Shown: piece after piece, positions 12,301-23,032 of the stretch | How positions within the stretch are numbered: position 1 is the first letter of the stretch | Layout of the letters: the number at the start of each line of letters is the position of its first letter | Assembly: GCA_031213475.1 (NCBI GenBank) | Contig: JARUPZ010000004.1 | Coordinates: 3,311,501 to 3,375,500 of the forward strand | DNA from: Nereocystis luetkeana | Lineage: Eukaryota; Sar; Phaeophyceae; Laminariales; Laminariaceae | DNA length: 64,000 nt | Direction: 5' to 3' | Translations under genes and position numbers: made by a program | Notes under the pieces: model-generated | The model's input: the letters and a program-made list of their open reading frames with translations, nothing else | Told to the model about the DNA's origin: nothing | The model's database searches: none

Positions 12301-14306
12301 ATTGTAAAATGCCACCGAGGTCTTGTGCAAAGCCAAATTTTATCACTTTCAGAGTTGATCAGAAAAGGCTGCCAAAAAAAATCATTTCATGGGATTTCAG
12401 GAGTGATAAAATCTCGGAGGAACATTTTTTCCACCAAACAGGCCCCATAAGACGTGATTTTGATAAAATCTGATGAGATATGGGACCAGATACCCCGAAG
12501 CCTCCGTAAACAGTCATATAATAACCTAAAAAAAAATTGCATAAGATCCGGCCTTAGGCTCGAACGCCGGAAAACAAAGGCCCGAGAACGTCGGGGCTGG
12601 TGTTGTGGTTCGCCTGCAGGCTGTTTGGGTCTGTGCGGCTGTTGCCGTGCTACAGTAGCTGTGGGTTGGATGCTGCGTACGGCGGTCCTGATGTGATATT
12701 TTGACGTGGCTGCGCTGACCAGTAGGACGCGCTGATTTGTTGCCGTTCGTGCTTTCGATTTCCTTTTCGATTTCCACCCGTCATATTTTTTTTTTTGCAT
12801 TGGGTTGTACATCGTTCATTTTCTCGGAACCTGAAAAACGAAGGGGAACATGTTTGGGCCAGGGACCAATCAGCGCCTTGTTTATTATCGTTTCGATCTT
12901 CGATTTTCGATTTCGATTCTGTTTGGACTTTGGACACACCCTGAGACTCGAACCCACGAAATTGATCTCGATGGGTTCGCGGACCACCTACAGTACCAAG
13001 CCACCGGGAACGCAGTTATTATTGATTTCGGGGAAACGAAATTGTTAAACAATACCTGGTAACTAGTATTAATCTTAATACCACTGCGAAGTATCGAGGA
13101 CTTCCTATGTACGAGGTACTACTGCGCCAGGTACACAGCAGACAGCGGTAATACGACGAAGCTCCAATACCCAATTATCCTAACATGTGTGCGTACTACT
13201 GTACCAGGTACACGGTATGTATCACAACTTCATCGCCGGCAACGGTGACCTGGTGCATACTTGTGGAGATACAAAAAAACTCACGTGCAGCCAAATGTAA
13301 CCGTGCAACGGCGCCGACTTGCTGGTATATACATATATAGCCTGTACCCTGTACATGATACGCACCGACGTGCCTACGTGAAAGGCAAGGAGCGCGCGTG
13401 CACGATGGCCAAAAGCATGCAGAGTTGCACTACTGTGGTAACAGAGGCATTCCAGGTACCTGCTGGTAACAAGTATCAGCGCCGACCTCAGCAGAGTGTC
13501 CTCACCCAAACGCGTGAAACGCACCTGTGTAGTGAACCCCAGCATGGTCGACAGAAGGGCTCCTCGCAAGACAAGCACGTCAGTTCCGCACGTTGGTCTT
13601 CACACTCAACGCAAGTCCGCAGGGCTTGCGGTGCTCCCTCCTCCCCCTCCTCGTTATCCTCATCCGTACTCGTAGCACCGCTCACATCTTCTCCTGATGT
13701 TCCCGCCAGACTGCCCGTCCCATTAACAGCAGCAGCTTCTTCGCCGGGTCCTTTGACGGCGGTCGTGCAATGCGATGATTCAAAACCGTCGACGGATGCA
13801 GCAGCACCAGCTTTCGCCATCGCGGCCACCTGGGAGCGAGTTGACGCCGGTTCAGGCCGTGGTTGTGTAGGAGCCTGTCTCGACGAGGCCAAAAGGTTCT
13901 GTAAGAGCACCGACAGGCGTCGGGAAAGGCACGTAATAGTGATGGCATCAGTCTTCACAGGAAAGCATAATTAGTACCAGGTACCTGGTATACTGCTGTA
14001 CGGACGACTGAGGGATACCGGTAAACTTAAAACGTACCAGGTACTGGGCATGAAGATGAAAATCGAGCGGTGTAGTGCAAGGGCACTCACCATCACATCG
14101 CCGGCGCCGTCTTTCCTGGATATCGACATCTTCTCCCTCAGACCCGATGAGAGGTCGCCGTAAGCGGACGAGGCAACACTGCAGCTGCTGCTGTTCGAAT
14201 GTTCTTCTTTCACCAACGGAGGGCTATCGATGCCTGTAGACTCTTCTGTGATGCCTTGTTCCTGCAGCTTCATTTCTTGGCCTACGCTACTTTGGTCCAT
14301 CACCAT
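169..14306 (-). CDS. B-box zinc-finger protein with DUF2009/UPF0652 body (3' end beyond left edge)
   Basis: Fourteen exons (minus strand, in order): 14306-14091, 13952-13525, 8868-8637, 8103-7991, 7543-7446, 6443-6361, 6011-5886, 5596-5489, 4630-4476, 3839-3750, 2981-2859, 2226-2146, 1678-1528, 312-169. All phases agree, giving 716 codons; the 3' end of exon 3 is chosen by phase and is the weakest join. Residues 186-222 form a B-box with eight ligands (C-x2-C-x8-C-x2-C-x4-C-x2-C-x4-H-x7-H), assembled across a 4.65-kb intron. A Ser/Asp/Glu-rich linker follows. From about residue 300 the protein matches DUF2009: [81 protein letters not shown]. No biochemical activity is known to me for this family. 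The C-terminus lies left of base 1. Exon 4 ends at a GC donor (AG|GCAAGT). The ATG at 14306 is the first in frame. Family call about 0.8; B-box call about 0.85. Confidence 0.85.
515..613. mobile_element. 99-bp MITE, copy 1 (TA target site)
   Basis: Perfect 24-bp terminal inverted repeats beginning CGGGGGACCATAG flank an AT-rich core of about 50 bp, with TA on each side (513-514 and 614-615). It lies between exons 13 and 14 of the B-box/DUF2009 gene. A TA duplication fits a Tc1/mariner-type helper, but no transposase is present in the window. A second copy of identical length is at 16013-16111. Confidence 0.9.
4281..4304. repeat. Interstitial telomere-type TTAGGG tract
   Basis: About three and a half tandem copies of TTAGGG lie in an intron of the B-box/DUF2009 gene. 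TTAGGG is the telomere repeat of many stramenopiles. Such a short tract inside a gene is more likely a repair scar or chance than a chromosome end. Confidence 0.7.
4778..4881 (+). repeat. About 100-bp dispersed repeat, copy 1
   Basis: Matches 59986-60103, including the shared stretches GACATCCAGCACAACCAGT and GATACAAGTTCTGTGGTCAC. The second copy has an extra TTAATA after CTA. This copy lies in an intron of the B-box/DUF2009 gene. Its family is not recognised. Confidence 0.8.
9343..9382. repeat. (TAC)n microsatellite
   Basis: About 13 uninterrupted TAC units in the large intron of the B-box/DUF2009 gene. Confidence 0.95.
11051..11274 (+). repeat. About 220-bp dispersed repeat, copy 1
   Basis: Aligns with 15720-15950 at roughly 85% identity by eye. 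Both begin with a T-run and share CTCAGCGATCTTCTG, CACAGGTGTCGTCCCTTCTC and CTCTCGCGCTTTCCGCTAAT. No inverted ends or coding capacity are visible; it may be a SINE or a fragment of a larger element. Confidence 0.85.
11701..12553. mobile_element. Harbinger-like non-autonomous DNA transposon, 853 bp
   Basis: Ends are inverted repeats of about 20 bp (GGCCGG(G/A)TCTTATGCAATT), each flanked by a direct TTA (11698-11700 and 12554-12556). A TTA target fits PIF/Harbinger elements (TWA targets). No transposase frame is visible inside, so it depends on a helper elsewhere. The terminal block GGCC-N3-TCTTATGCA is shared with the foldback element at 16878-17372. Confidence 0.75.
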
Positions 14307-14550
14307 CTATCTCATTACCTTCAACGAGCGTTAGAGCAAACAGGCGCTTTGCTCTTGATGTGCCAGGCCCGACAGAAGAAGATGTGCTCGTGCACTGGAG
14401 GGAGTTCCACAAAACTGGTGTGGATGTTCCAAATGATGCTTTCCCGTTTGATCATTTTTTTTGTGGCAACAACGGTGCTTTCTTTTGTCAAACGCAGCTG
14501 CTGCACTGGGAGCGGCCTGACCATGATGCGCGCCGGGGGGACGAGGGGTA
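14307..14550. promoter_or_regulatory. Divergent promoter region between two genes
   Basis: The start codon of the B-box/DUF2009 gene (14306, minus) and the likely start of an unrecognised plus-strand gene (14551) lie 244 bp apart. The interval must hold both core promoters and 5' UTRs unless either gene has an upstream non-coding exon. I see no convincing TATA box. Confidence 0.5.
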
Positions 14551-14940
14551 CCATGGATCAGTGCCTGACAGAGCTACATGATATTGAACTGCCGGCAGCG
14601 TTCAAGCTTACACAGGTCCGATCGCTCCTGCGGTATCTGCGTGAAGTTGGAAGCCTCGTAACACACGTGAAGGGAGAATCTGGGTTCGACTGTGACACCA
14701 CAGCGTACTTGGAAATCCTGTGCGCGAAGGAAGACTCCAACCTTCTTCGGCGTGTCTCCGACACCAGAATCCTCAAGCAGGTGAGGACGATGCGTTTGTT
14801 TGTAACGGATTACCGTACTTCATACATGGTAGCGGTGAACCGAGTGCGAGTATTTCGCGCTGAGGCTCACCAGTAGGTTACCTACATTTTTTTTCAATAC
14901 GGAGATTGAGATTGAGCCAACAGCAGCTGCTGCTGTAGAG

Positions 14941-14977
<37 letters not shown>

Positions 14978-15378
14978 GAGTCTTTCCCTCTGGGAGCTGC
15001 TGAGCGACATTGCGAACGTGTATAAAAATGCCGTCCTGAGGGCAACGATGACCACCTGCTTGCCCTTGAATTTCGTGTGTTCGTACTCGGCATACGGCGT
15101 TCCGTGTCTCGCGCCCCCCCGGATTGGCGGACGATTCAACGATCTCCTGATTCGGGTACTACTATAATACTGCTGCTGTGTATCGTTCCGTGGGATTTTG
15201 CATGTCTCGCTGGCTTGATCGACCGAATGACCGTCAGGATTTCGACGAGAAGAGGAGAGAATGGCGAAGAACCAAGAAGAACGTGATCAACGCCATCAGC
15301 GAGATCAGCGCAAGGGCTCTCAAGTTCGAGTGCAGTGAGCGCAAGACAATCGCCCTCCACGCGATTCAGTTCTACAAG
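14551..15378 (+). CDS. First exons of an unrecognised plus-strand gene
   Basis: Three exons join in phase: 14551-14780 (ends CAG|GTGAGG), 14997-15155 (acceptor after the pyrimidine tract TCTTTCCCTCTGGGAG; donor GG|GTACTA) and 15238-15378 (TCAG acceptor; AAG|GTGCAG donor). I start at 14551 because ACCATGGATCAG gives a good context; an in-frame ATG at 14523 is possible. The product has an amphipathic start (ELHDIELPAAFKLTQVRSLL), a middle part LLSDIANVYKNAV and a charged helix DFDEKRREWRRTKKN. I recognise no domain. The 3' continuation is uncertain: an exon at 19487-19563 is plausible, and the gene may even run into the one at 23033-26826. Confidence 0.5.
14942..14974 (+). repeat. (CAG)n microsatellite
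   Basis: About 11 CAG units in the intron just upstream of the pyrimidine tract and acceptor at 14996. It lies outside the exons as modelled. Confidence 0.9.
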
Positions 15379-15719
15379 GTGCAGACAGCAGACAGACTCC
15401 AGCGGCCAGCTTGTACTGCCGTATAGACACGCTTGCGCCGATAGAAACGTGTGACACGGAGTGGAGGTACATACTTCAAGAGTTAACAGCAGCAACAACT
15501 TGGTACTGCTGTAGGATTAATAGTTGGTAATTCGTAGTTTTACTGCTGCTCTGCCACGATTCGGTACTCACCAGACTGGACTACCAGGTACGAGAGAGTG
15601 GTTGGTGCTTCTGCGGCCGTGCTTTTGTTTTCCTCTTGGCATGCCGATCCTTTTCGACATCAGTCCAGCCCACAACTATTTTAATTGCCACAACCACCAC
15701 AACAGCAGTCCATCGACAG

Positions 15720-15950
15720 TTTTTTTTTTTTTTGTTCATCACTTTTACTTTCCAGTCCCACTCGTAAAAGGTTTTACCCTCAGCGATCTTCTGGACAAGC
15801 CGTGGTCACAGGTGTCGTCCCTTCTCCCCCCCCGGTACGTGCCTTTATTTTTTGTCGCGCATAGATAGGGTTCAGCATTCCCACTGCTCGTCGATTTTCA
15901 TCTATTGTAGCCAACTCACGCTCTCGCGCTTTCCGCTAATCAATTTTTTA
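15720..15950 (+). repeat. About 220-bp dispersed repeat, copy 2
   Basis: Second copy of the repeat at 11051-11274, same orientation, lying about 60 bp before a 99-bp MITE. The T-run at its start is longer than in copy 1. Confidence 0.85.
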
Positions 15951-16012
15951 TGGAAGAAGTCGACGACAAAAATGATTCGCTTTGCTGTAGTTATTATTAA
16001 TTATTAATATTA

Positions 16013-16111
16013 CGGGGGACCATAGTTAACAGGACTTATGGTATACATAAAAACCTATATGTTTAACCATTTTTACTAACAATATTTGGTCCTGTTAACT
16101 ATGGCCCCCCG
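16013..16111. mobile_element. 99-bp MITE, copy 2 (TA target site)
   Basis: Same length and core as the copy at 515-613, flanked by TA at 16011-16012 and 16112-16113. The arms pair over 24 bp with two mismatches. Relative to copy 1 the sixth-from-inner T/A pair of the arms is C/G on both arms, a matched change that keeps the hairpin paired. Confidence 0.9.
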
Positions 16112-16877
16112 TAGTACAATTAGGGCCGGTCTCGACGAGGACAAAAAAAACGAAATAAAACGAACAGACTTTCGTTTTTCTCACAAAACAGCAGGTTGAG
16201 TCCTAATAAACGAGAAAAAATAAACGAAAACAAAACGGAACAAAAAGAAGAAGCCGAGTCGATTTTTTTCGCGGTTCAATTTTTTAGATGACTCAACCGC
16301 CACAGCACATGATTTCCGGCGACAGCGCTCGACAGCGACGGTGGATAGACACAACTCGCACACGTGAGGCACCCTCCACTGCAGGCGGTTCTCTTGGTCC
16401 AACCCGCTCCCTCCGGAGTGCTCTAGAACTTGTGTATCGGCCATCGCTGTTCGATAGCAGACGTTTGAATGTTGAGTGGGACTCATGTCGAAAAATATAC
16501 CGCCACAGCCACTTCCTGATCCTCCGATTTCTTGCGAGGGCACCCCTTGGTGATTCCGTACCCATATATGTGCTCGCGCCGTCAGCAGACAAGACGCGTG
16601 GCGGCCACATGCACTACCTCGGCCATCGCGCGCTTGCCAACCGGTCGTAGAAACTTTATCGCAACTTTATCCCAACGTTTCGAGCTCCTCCTCTTCGATC
16701 CTGGGTACCCCATATTTCGTTTATTTGGCACCCATTTCGTTTTTTTTAACGAAATGTGAAAACGGAGGTATTGGGATCTCTACCTCTTTTTTTATTTTGC
16801 CCAATAAAACTCACGTGCTCTGTAGTTATGCTGTTCGTTTTTTGTTTCATTTTTTTGTTGTTGTTTTGCCCCCGTTA

Positions 16878-17372
16878 GGCCACTTCTTATGCAGTCGGAT
16901 TTCCAGTCAGTTGGAAATGGTGCTATCGGCACGAGCTTTTGGCCTAAAAATGTGCGAAACTGCTGTTTCTTGCCTCAGAATGACTTGGATTTGTCTCCAA
17001 GACCTATCTAGAGCTGTTTTCCGCTTCTCCAGGTGCCCAGTTGCAGGAAATCACCTCCGGTACTTTTCCGATCCAACTGGGTCAAATACGATTACAACCC
17101 CCGATTGGATCGGAAAAAAAGTTTTTTTCCGATCCGATGCCTGATCGTAATCGTATTTGACCCAGTTGGATCGGAAAAGTACCGAAGGTGATTTCCTGCA
17201 ATTGGGCGCATGGAGAAGCGGGAAACAGCTCTAGATAGGTCTTGGAGTAAAGTCCAAGTCATTCTGAGGCGAGAAACAGCAGTTTCGCACATTTTTAGGC
17301 CAAAAGCTCGTGCGAACGTGCTGATAACACCATTTCCAACTGACTGCAAATCCGACTGCATAAGAAGTGGCC
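16878..17372. mobile_element. 495-bp foldback element, Harbinger-like ends
   Basis: Almost the whole element is two inverted arms of about 240 bp, with high arm-to-arm identity, around a short centre rich in CCGATC. It is flanked by direct TTA (16875-16877 and 17373-17375). The ends read GGCCACTTCTTATGCAGTC and the complement. No coding capacity. A transcript would fold into a long hairpin. Confidence 0.9.
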
Positions 17373-19486
17373 TTAGGACCGGCCTTTAGTACGGTATACG
17401 GTACGTATAATACGACTACGTCGCAGAGTTCCTGACTCTGAAGAGTTGACAGCAGTATTGAGTTCCTCGAGGGCCTTGGAATGGAGGAGTTGGGGCTCTA
17501 GGGTCGTGTCTTCGTAATGCATTCATTCGTACAATGTACAAGGCGCTTCGCTCCGCGGGCGGCCTACGCCGCCCGCTACGTCGCTCAGGAAGAAAAAGTA
17601 CATCAAATTACGCGAAGCGGGCAGAGGTCCATGATTGAATATAGTGTTTCAGTTTTGAACTGGCGACTTGATAATGCCCAAGAGTCCCGCCGCAATGCTT
17701 CAGGAGAAAACTGCTATTAATAGGACGCGTTGCGGCTGTCGTACGTACGTACATACATACCCCAGGTAGGGTACTTGTTCTCCCCTTTTGATATGCTTCA
17801 TGTATGTCTGTACTCGTACGTATGTACGAAAGAGAAAGCACAGCACGGCACAGCAGCAGCACAGCGATAACAAAAAAAAAGCGAAACCGCAAATTTCGGA
17901 AAGAAAAAATCCCCGTCCCCTCTCGTGTAATAATTTTCTGCCTGACTGAAACGAACACCCGGTCAAAAAGAAAAAAAAAAGAACAATCGAACAGAAGAGC
18001 TTCTCTCAGCCTCGTACGTCACCCGCCCCTCTCGCGACCATCTCGCAACCGATTCGGTCCCGGTAAAGCTTTTATCACTCTCTGCCACAGTGAGCGCGGT
18101 CGCCCGCCTCACGAGAAGCCCGGTGCTTGCCGTGGCCCTTGTTCGCCAGCTCGACAAAGTTGGTGCTCGACTGAGTCGCTCTTTCTGTCATTTGGAGTTT
18201 CGTCGCAAAATTAAGCACCGCTTCAATGTTATTTTGCATATCGAAACGACCCTTATACTCGTGCTTGAAGTACATTGTTTAACCGGAACCACACCAGGAG
18301 GCCAGACAGAACCCAAAAACTTTTTCTTTGACGAATATTTGGCAAGGTAGATATGGGCTCCTTGCTTCTTGGTGGACTCCCGTGACGGTGGCAAAGCCGC
18401 AGCAGTTTCCGTGCCCTGCTTCCACTCGGACCTCGTCGCTGAAGTTTGAAAATGGTTGAAAAAAGTATGGTTCCAGGCGTTTGAATTTGATTTTCTTGTG
18501 CTGGAGCCGAGTATATTTTTGGCTTCTGTGGAAAAATAAATATACTCGTACATACTCGTACCAGTTTCCTTGGGATTTTTTTTAGTATCGGTTTTTTAAA
18601 CGTGATACTTGGTTTAGCCCGGCAGCAGAAGCGTAGAACATGCTCCGTCGCTCTGCCGCTGCTCTTCCCAAGCATACAGTAGCTGTTGTATTAGCAAGGC
18701 CAGCACGTAACACGTGTCTGCGTATGCATCGGGACAGAACACGGATTTATATATTTGTCGTGTTTCGACTGTCGGCACAAGCGAGAGCAGGATAGCCGTT
18801 TTGTGCATGTTTTTGGTGATTTTTCAGGCACCATTATCAGGTCGACCGTGGCAGCTCGAGGTTCGATCACTAATCTCGCAAGGCGGAAATGACATGACTG
18901 GCTGGATGCGAGCACACAGACGGAAATATGGTCAATTTCGTCAAGGTCTTCGAGTCGGACCTCGGCCGTGAAAATGGCTTAATCGGGCGGCGCAATCGCC
19001 TCGACCGAAGCTGCCGTTTGCTTGAAGCTGCGATGAACCGAATTTATCCAAGCCTAGGACGGCCAAGCGCCAACTAACCACATAATAGGCTCTATCATGA
19101 CTTGATTGAGTTCCTCCGCGTCCTGTGCCATTTGGGGGCTTCAGTGGGCAGCACGGTGACCGCGAAGAGTGCCTCAAAAGGCCCTCTGTGGGGGTGATCT
19201 CTGCCAAACCCCGGTTTCAATAATATTCGCGTTTTTGATCGCATTTAAAAAACCGTTTTGTGGGAATGCAACATAGGTTAGAGAGTGAGATATCTCAAAG
19301 TAGTTTTATGTACATTGATACGGAGCTTCATCAGATATCAGTATACCCACGAACCACGAACACACCCATACTACTCCTGTATGCAATGCCACATCATCTG
19401 TATTTGGAGTGTGCAGTGTGCAAGCATCAAGCGCCAGCTGCCGTGCTTCCTCTCTTTCGCATTTTCGCCGATCATGTGATTTTCAG

Positions 19487-19563
19487 AATGTGATGGCTAA
19501 GGACGATGGAGCCATTCCAGGAGAGAGCGAGAGCACAGATGGATTGATAGACCAGTACCGCAG
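19487..19563 (+). CDS. Isolated candidate exon
   Basis: TTTTCAG acceptor, open frame NVMAKDDGAIPGESESTDGL and onward to DQYR, then a consensus donor CGCAG|GTGAGC. The composition looks coding. It ends in phase 2 and I could not find its neighbours securely; segments at about 18941-19030 and 19085-19150 (for example LYHDLIEFLRVLCHLGASVG) may belong to the same transcript. Confidence 0.4.
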
Positions 19564-20139
19564 GTGAGCTTACGTACGTGTCGTGTCATTGTTCCTTGCA
19601 ATGAGGGAGGGAAGGCTTTTCCCCTCTTTTCTCATTTTTTTTTATTCCTATAAATAGTGCCATAGCCCATAGGGTGGGGGTCACATCCCTTTCATACGAT
19701 ACAGAATACTTGATAGTTGTATTATGTTGATACTCGTAACTCATCTGCCTGACGACTGAAGTAGGAGGCATGCTGTGATTTTTCTGGTAGTTGACCGGGA
19801 AGCAGAAGCAGCAGCAGCAGCAGCAGCGATTGGACACACGTGGACACGTTCGACGTAGTGGACGAGAAAGGCCAAGGATTACTTTTCGTATCCCCGATAA
19901 TGCTTTAGAGCTCATGCTTTGCTTTACAGGACTATTATGAGTGCGTACTACTAATAACAACGGTAAGTAACAAAGGCAGTATTAATAGTACTCTTTCTCA
20001 CCAACAGTTGTTGCCGTCCTAAAGATACACCATTCCTTGGAGCTCGACGTACTAGTATTTAGTATTTTGTGTTTTGTATTTTGGGGCGAAACCAGTAACA
20101 TATTTAACCTGTTGCTTTCGAGACAACGGCAGGTACATC

Positions 20140-20625
20140 TGAGGCCAGTTGAAAAAGTCGCTTTCGGCACAATCGCGCAAGATTTTACGAAGTTGGTCTT
20201 TCTCGCCTCAGAATGGGTCGAACTTTTATTCAAGGGCTCGCCAGGGCAGGCGCCCTGTTGCAGGAAATCCCCTCCAGCACTTTTCGATCCGACGGTGTCA
20301 AATTCGATTACGATCGCTGATTGGATCCGACTGTGTCAAATTCGATTACGATCGATGATTGGACTAAAAAAACGTTATTTTTCGTCCGATCAGGAATCGG
20401 AATCGTATTTGACACAACAGTTGAATCGAAAAAAGTACTGACAGTGATAATCTGCAACTGGGCCCGAGAAAAAGCGGGAAAACGGCTCTGGATAGATATT
20501 GGATAATTTTTCGACCCATTACGAGGCGAAAAATACCAACTTCGTACCTTTTCGGGGCAAAAGCTCGTGCGAATTTGGCGAAAGCATTTTTTTCAACTGG
20601 CTGCGAATCTGACTGCATAACAATA
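20140..20625. mobile_element. Older copy of the foldback element
   Basis: Aligns over its length with the foldback at 16878-17372 (shared CTGACTGCATAA, AAAGCTCGTGCGAA, and the Asn/Ile-type core TCAAATTCGATTACGATCG, here duplicated). Both ends are decayed and the left terminal block is missing. Divergence is far higher than between the arms of the younger copy. Confidence 0.8.
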
Positions 20626-22664
20626 GGTCTGCAACCAAGTAAAATCCCACGCCACGAGCTATGTGTTTTTCCATGAAGAATCACACACATGTGCTTCTTT
20701 GCGCCTGAACAGTGAGCGTGCGGCCTCCTAAATATAGATAATTTGTGCTTGCGTGAGGTAAAGGCACCACGTGCTCCAGTCGGACCTGCGGAGGGTCACC
20801 AGGATTAATTTTTTTTCGCCACGGAAGGCACGCCTAGAGCAAGAGTACTTCTTCTGGCGCCTCCCCCCCGTTGCCAGCTTGGAACCCTCGGCCATCCTAG
20901 AAAAACCGCTTGTTGCACACAGCAGCGGCATCAAGTTCCTTTGCCGTACAAAGAACTGAACCCAACTCCACGCGGGGCGGGACTGACGAACTGCCGTCTG
21001 TATCCATTGTGCTGTATACGAGTGTACCTGGTATGTATGTACTGATGTGTCGATGTGGCGGGCTGTGGTCTGGTGATGTGGCGAGGGTGGGACGCTCACC
21101 GCTAAAATCCAACAAGACGAAGGTGGTGACATTAGTGGACGGGTTATGAAGCAGTGTACGTGTGGCCTCTGATTGGCTCGAAATCAGGCAGAGGCACTTG
21201 AAAGCTACCGTAGGTAATCTAGGTGTACCTGGCCCGCTTCAAGCAAAAAACAGGTACGAGTGCGTACACGATGTGAGACTGGGCAATCGCAGGGCTCTTG
21301 GCGTGTATTTGTGACTTAGCTTCAGTGCGTACCTGTCCTTGTCCCAAAATGGACCAGGTACACCTCTTGTTGGTTGAAACTCTTGTAGTTACTCTGACGT
21401 TGCCACTGGCCGTCGGGTGTTGATGATTGGTCATGCAGTTACGGTTACAGCTATTAATAGAACAGTTATTAAACATTAAAGGAACACTTTCTCCTGTCGA
21501 GTTATTATTAGTTGATGCACGAGTATACAGAATCATGATTCCCTGACGCCCGGAGCGAGTATCGCAAAGCAGGTATGTAACATGTGCAATAGGTACAGTA
21601 GACGATGACGGCAGATTCAACTCAACGTGTTTCGGCAAGGCCGATAAGACACATCGTATTCAGGAGGGGTTGTTGTCTCACGTTGATACGTAGTGAAGAG
21701 TAAAAAATTGTGGAGGTTTTTGTGTTTGGCACCTAGAGCCGACGCTCCGACCCGAACCCGAACCTTCTGGCAGTGATAGTGCTTGGAAGATGTGCTGGTT
21801 AGACACTATGTTGACTCGGCCGGCTTGGATGCTATGTTTTGAAAGACTCAGGTTTATTCGAGTGGTGCGGGGTGCTGCAGCATGGAAATATTCTAGGTTG
21901 ATTGAGCCGCATATACTACACCCTTAGCCAATCAGAGTGCCTAAATAGCTACTTTACCATTAATAATAGGAAGATTCACTTTTATATCTAACTTGGACTA
22001 CTACTGATATTCAGACCTGTAAAAAGTACGAAGTAGGAGGGAGGGTGTTCCTATACGAGAAGGGGAGGTGTTCGTTTTCGATGTTCTGGATGTTCTGTGC
22101 CCTCGGCGTTCCGCTCGGTTGTCAATGTTCCCTCCGATGTTTTTCCACAGCGTCGGGCTGCACAGAGCCATTTCATGTACCAGGTATACATGTACAATAA
22201 TAATAACAATAATAATAAAAATAATAGTAATAATAGTCATTGTATGTAAAGCACGTGGGACAACGGACGACGTTCACTCATCGTCCCTCTGACTCTGATT
22301 CTGTCTCTGTCGTGTTTTCTTCGAGGCAATTATTTGCTGCGGACAGCATTGCAGGCAGCCTGTATAGCTGCGCGTAGTCGATTCTGGTTTTTGTGCCAAC
22401 GGACTCGGACAGCATTTCAGACAGTAGAAGTAAAACTGCTGTGCTATTATTAATAGTCTTTTTTCAGTGGCTGTGGCAGTTGTGATGAATTATAAGCTGT
22501 AGTGGAAGTACCAGATATATACATTTTTCACGTGCAATATCATATTATACATACCTGGTAGGAGGTATAGCACGTGTGACGCCCCTTTGTATTGTGGTGA
22601 AGGACTCTCCCGTCGTTGGATACTGCCGTTTTCGGGTGTTTTGTATCATACTTCGTATGTTGTT

Positions 22665-22875
22665 ATTGCAATTCGATGCCAGTCGATGAGGGAACAAAGG
22701 GTCGACGTCTTGTCGCGATAAACGTGCAAGGCACGAACCATAGTGGGGAGGAGTAATAAGAGCCTGCTATGTGGCCCCGGATTATCTGAGTTACGACTAA
22801 GAGAGACTAAGAGGGAGAAATGAAAGATGGGCGAAGCCATGAAATGGGGTGAAAGAAAAAAACTGCTCGTTGTCC
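22665..22875 (+). repeat. SINE-like repeat body, copy 1
   Basis: Aligns with 57815-58025, sharing AATTCGATGC, GTCGACGAGGGAA-like, GAGCCTGCTATGTG and CTGAGTTACGA, followed by A- and G-rich sequence. The tRNA-like head found at the other copy is not visible here. Confidence 0.75.
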
Positions 22876-23032
22876 TTGCGAGTACGGGTAGTTGGTAAAA
22901 ATAAGTATTAATCCGTGGCTTTGGTGACACTGGAATAATATCCAAACACAAAAACTTAATATATTTATTTTGCCCGGTACTTGGTATTCTAGCAGTCATG
23001 ATGCTGGCAGACAACAGAGTAGAGGTTGTCGT

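Larger units (their letters stand above)
8869..13524 (-). other. 4.65-kb intron inside the B-box coding sequence
   Basis: This intron splits an arginine codon within the B-box (AG|GTGCGT donor, TTGTGCAG acceptor). It holds a TAC microsatellite, one copy of a dispersed repeat (11051-11274) and a Harbinger-like element (11701-12553). The longest open frame on the minus strand here (9741-10289) has no recognisable domain and I do not call it a gene. Confidence 0.75.
15379..23032. other. Mostly non-coding stretch with mobile elements
   Basis: It holds a dispersed repeat (15720-15950), a 99-bp MITE (16013-16111), a foldback element (16878-17372), its older copy (20140-20625), an AGC microsatellite near 19807-19828, an AAT-rich tract at 22195-22236 and a SINE-like repeat (22665-22875). 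One candidate exon (19487-19563) is listed separately. Open frames at 16288-16650, 18075-18350 and 20771-20959 look weakly coding but could not be placed in a gene. Confidence 0.6.

Noticed and set aside
16181-16650. Open frames of 105-120 codons on both strands
   Set aside because: Both strands look equally coding, no domain and no supporting splice partners.
18075-18350. Possible exon on either strand
   Set aside because: The minus-strand reading has a protein-like composition, but no neighbours in phase were found on either strand.
20771-20959. 62-codon frame starting at GTG
   Set aside because: Coding look is weak, the antisense frame is longer, and its phase does not fit the exon at 19487-19563.
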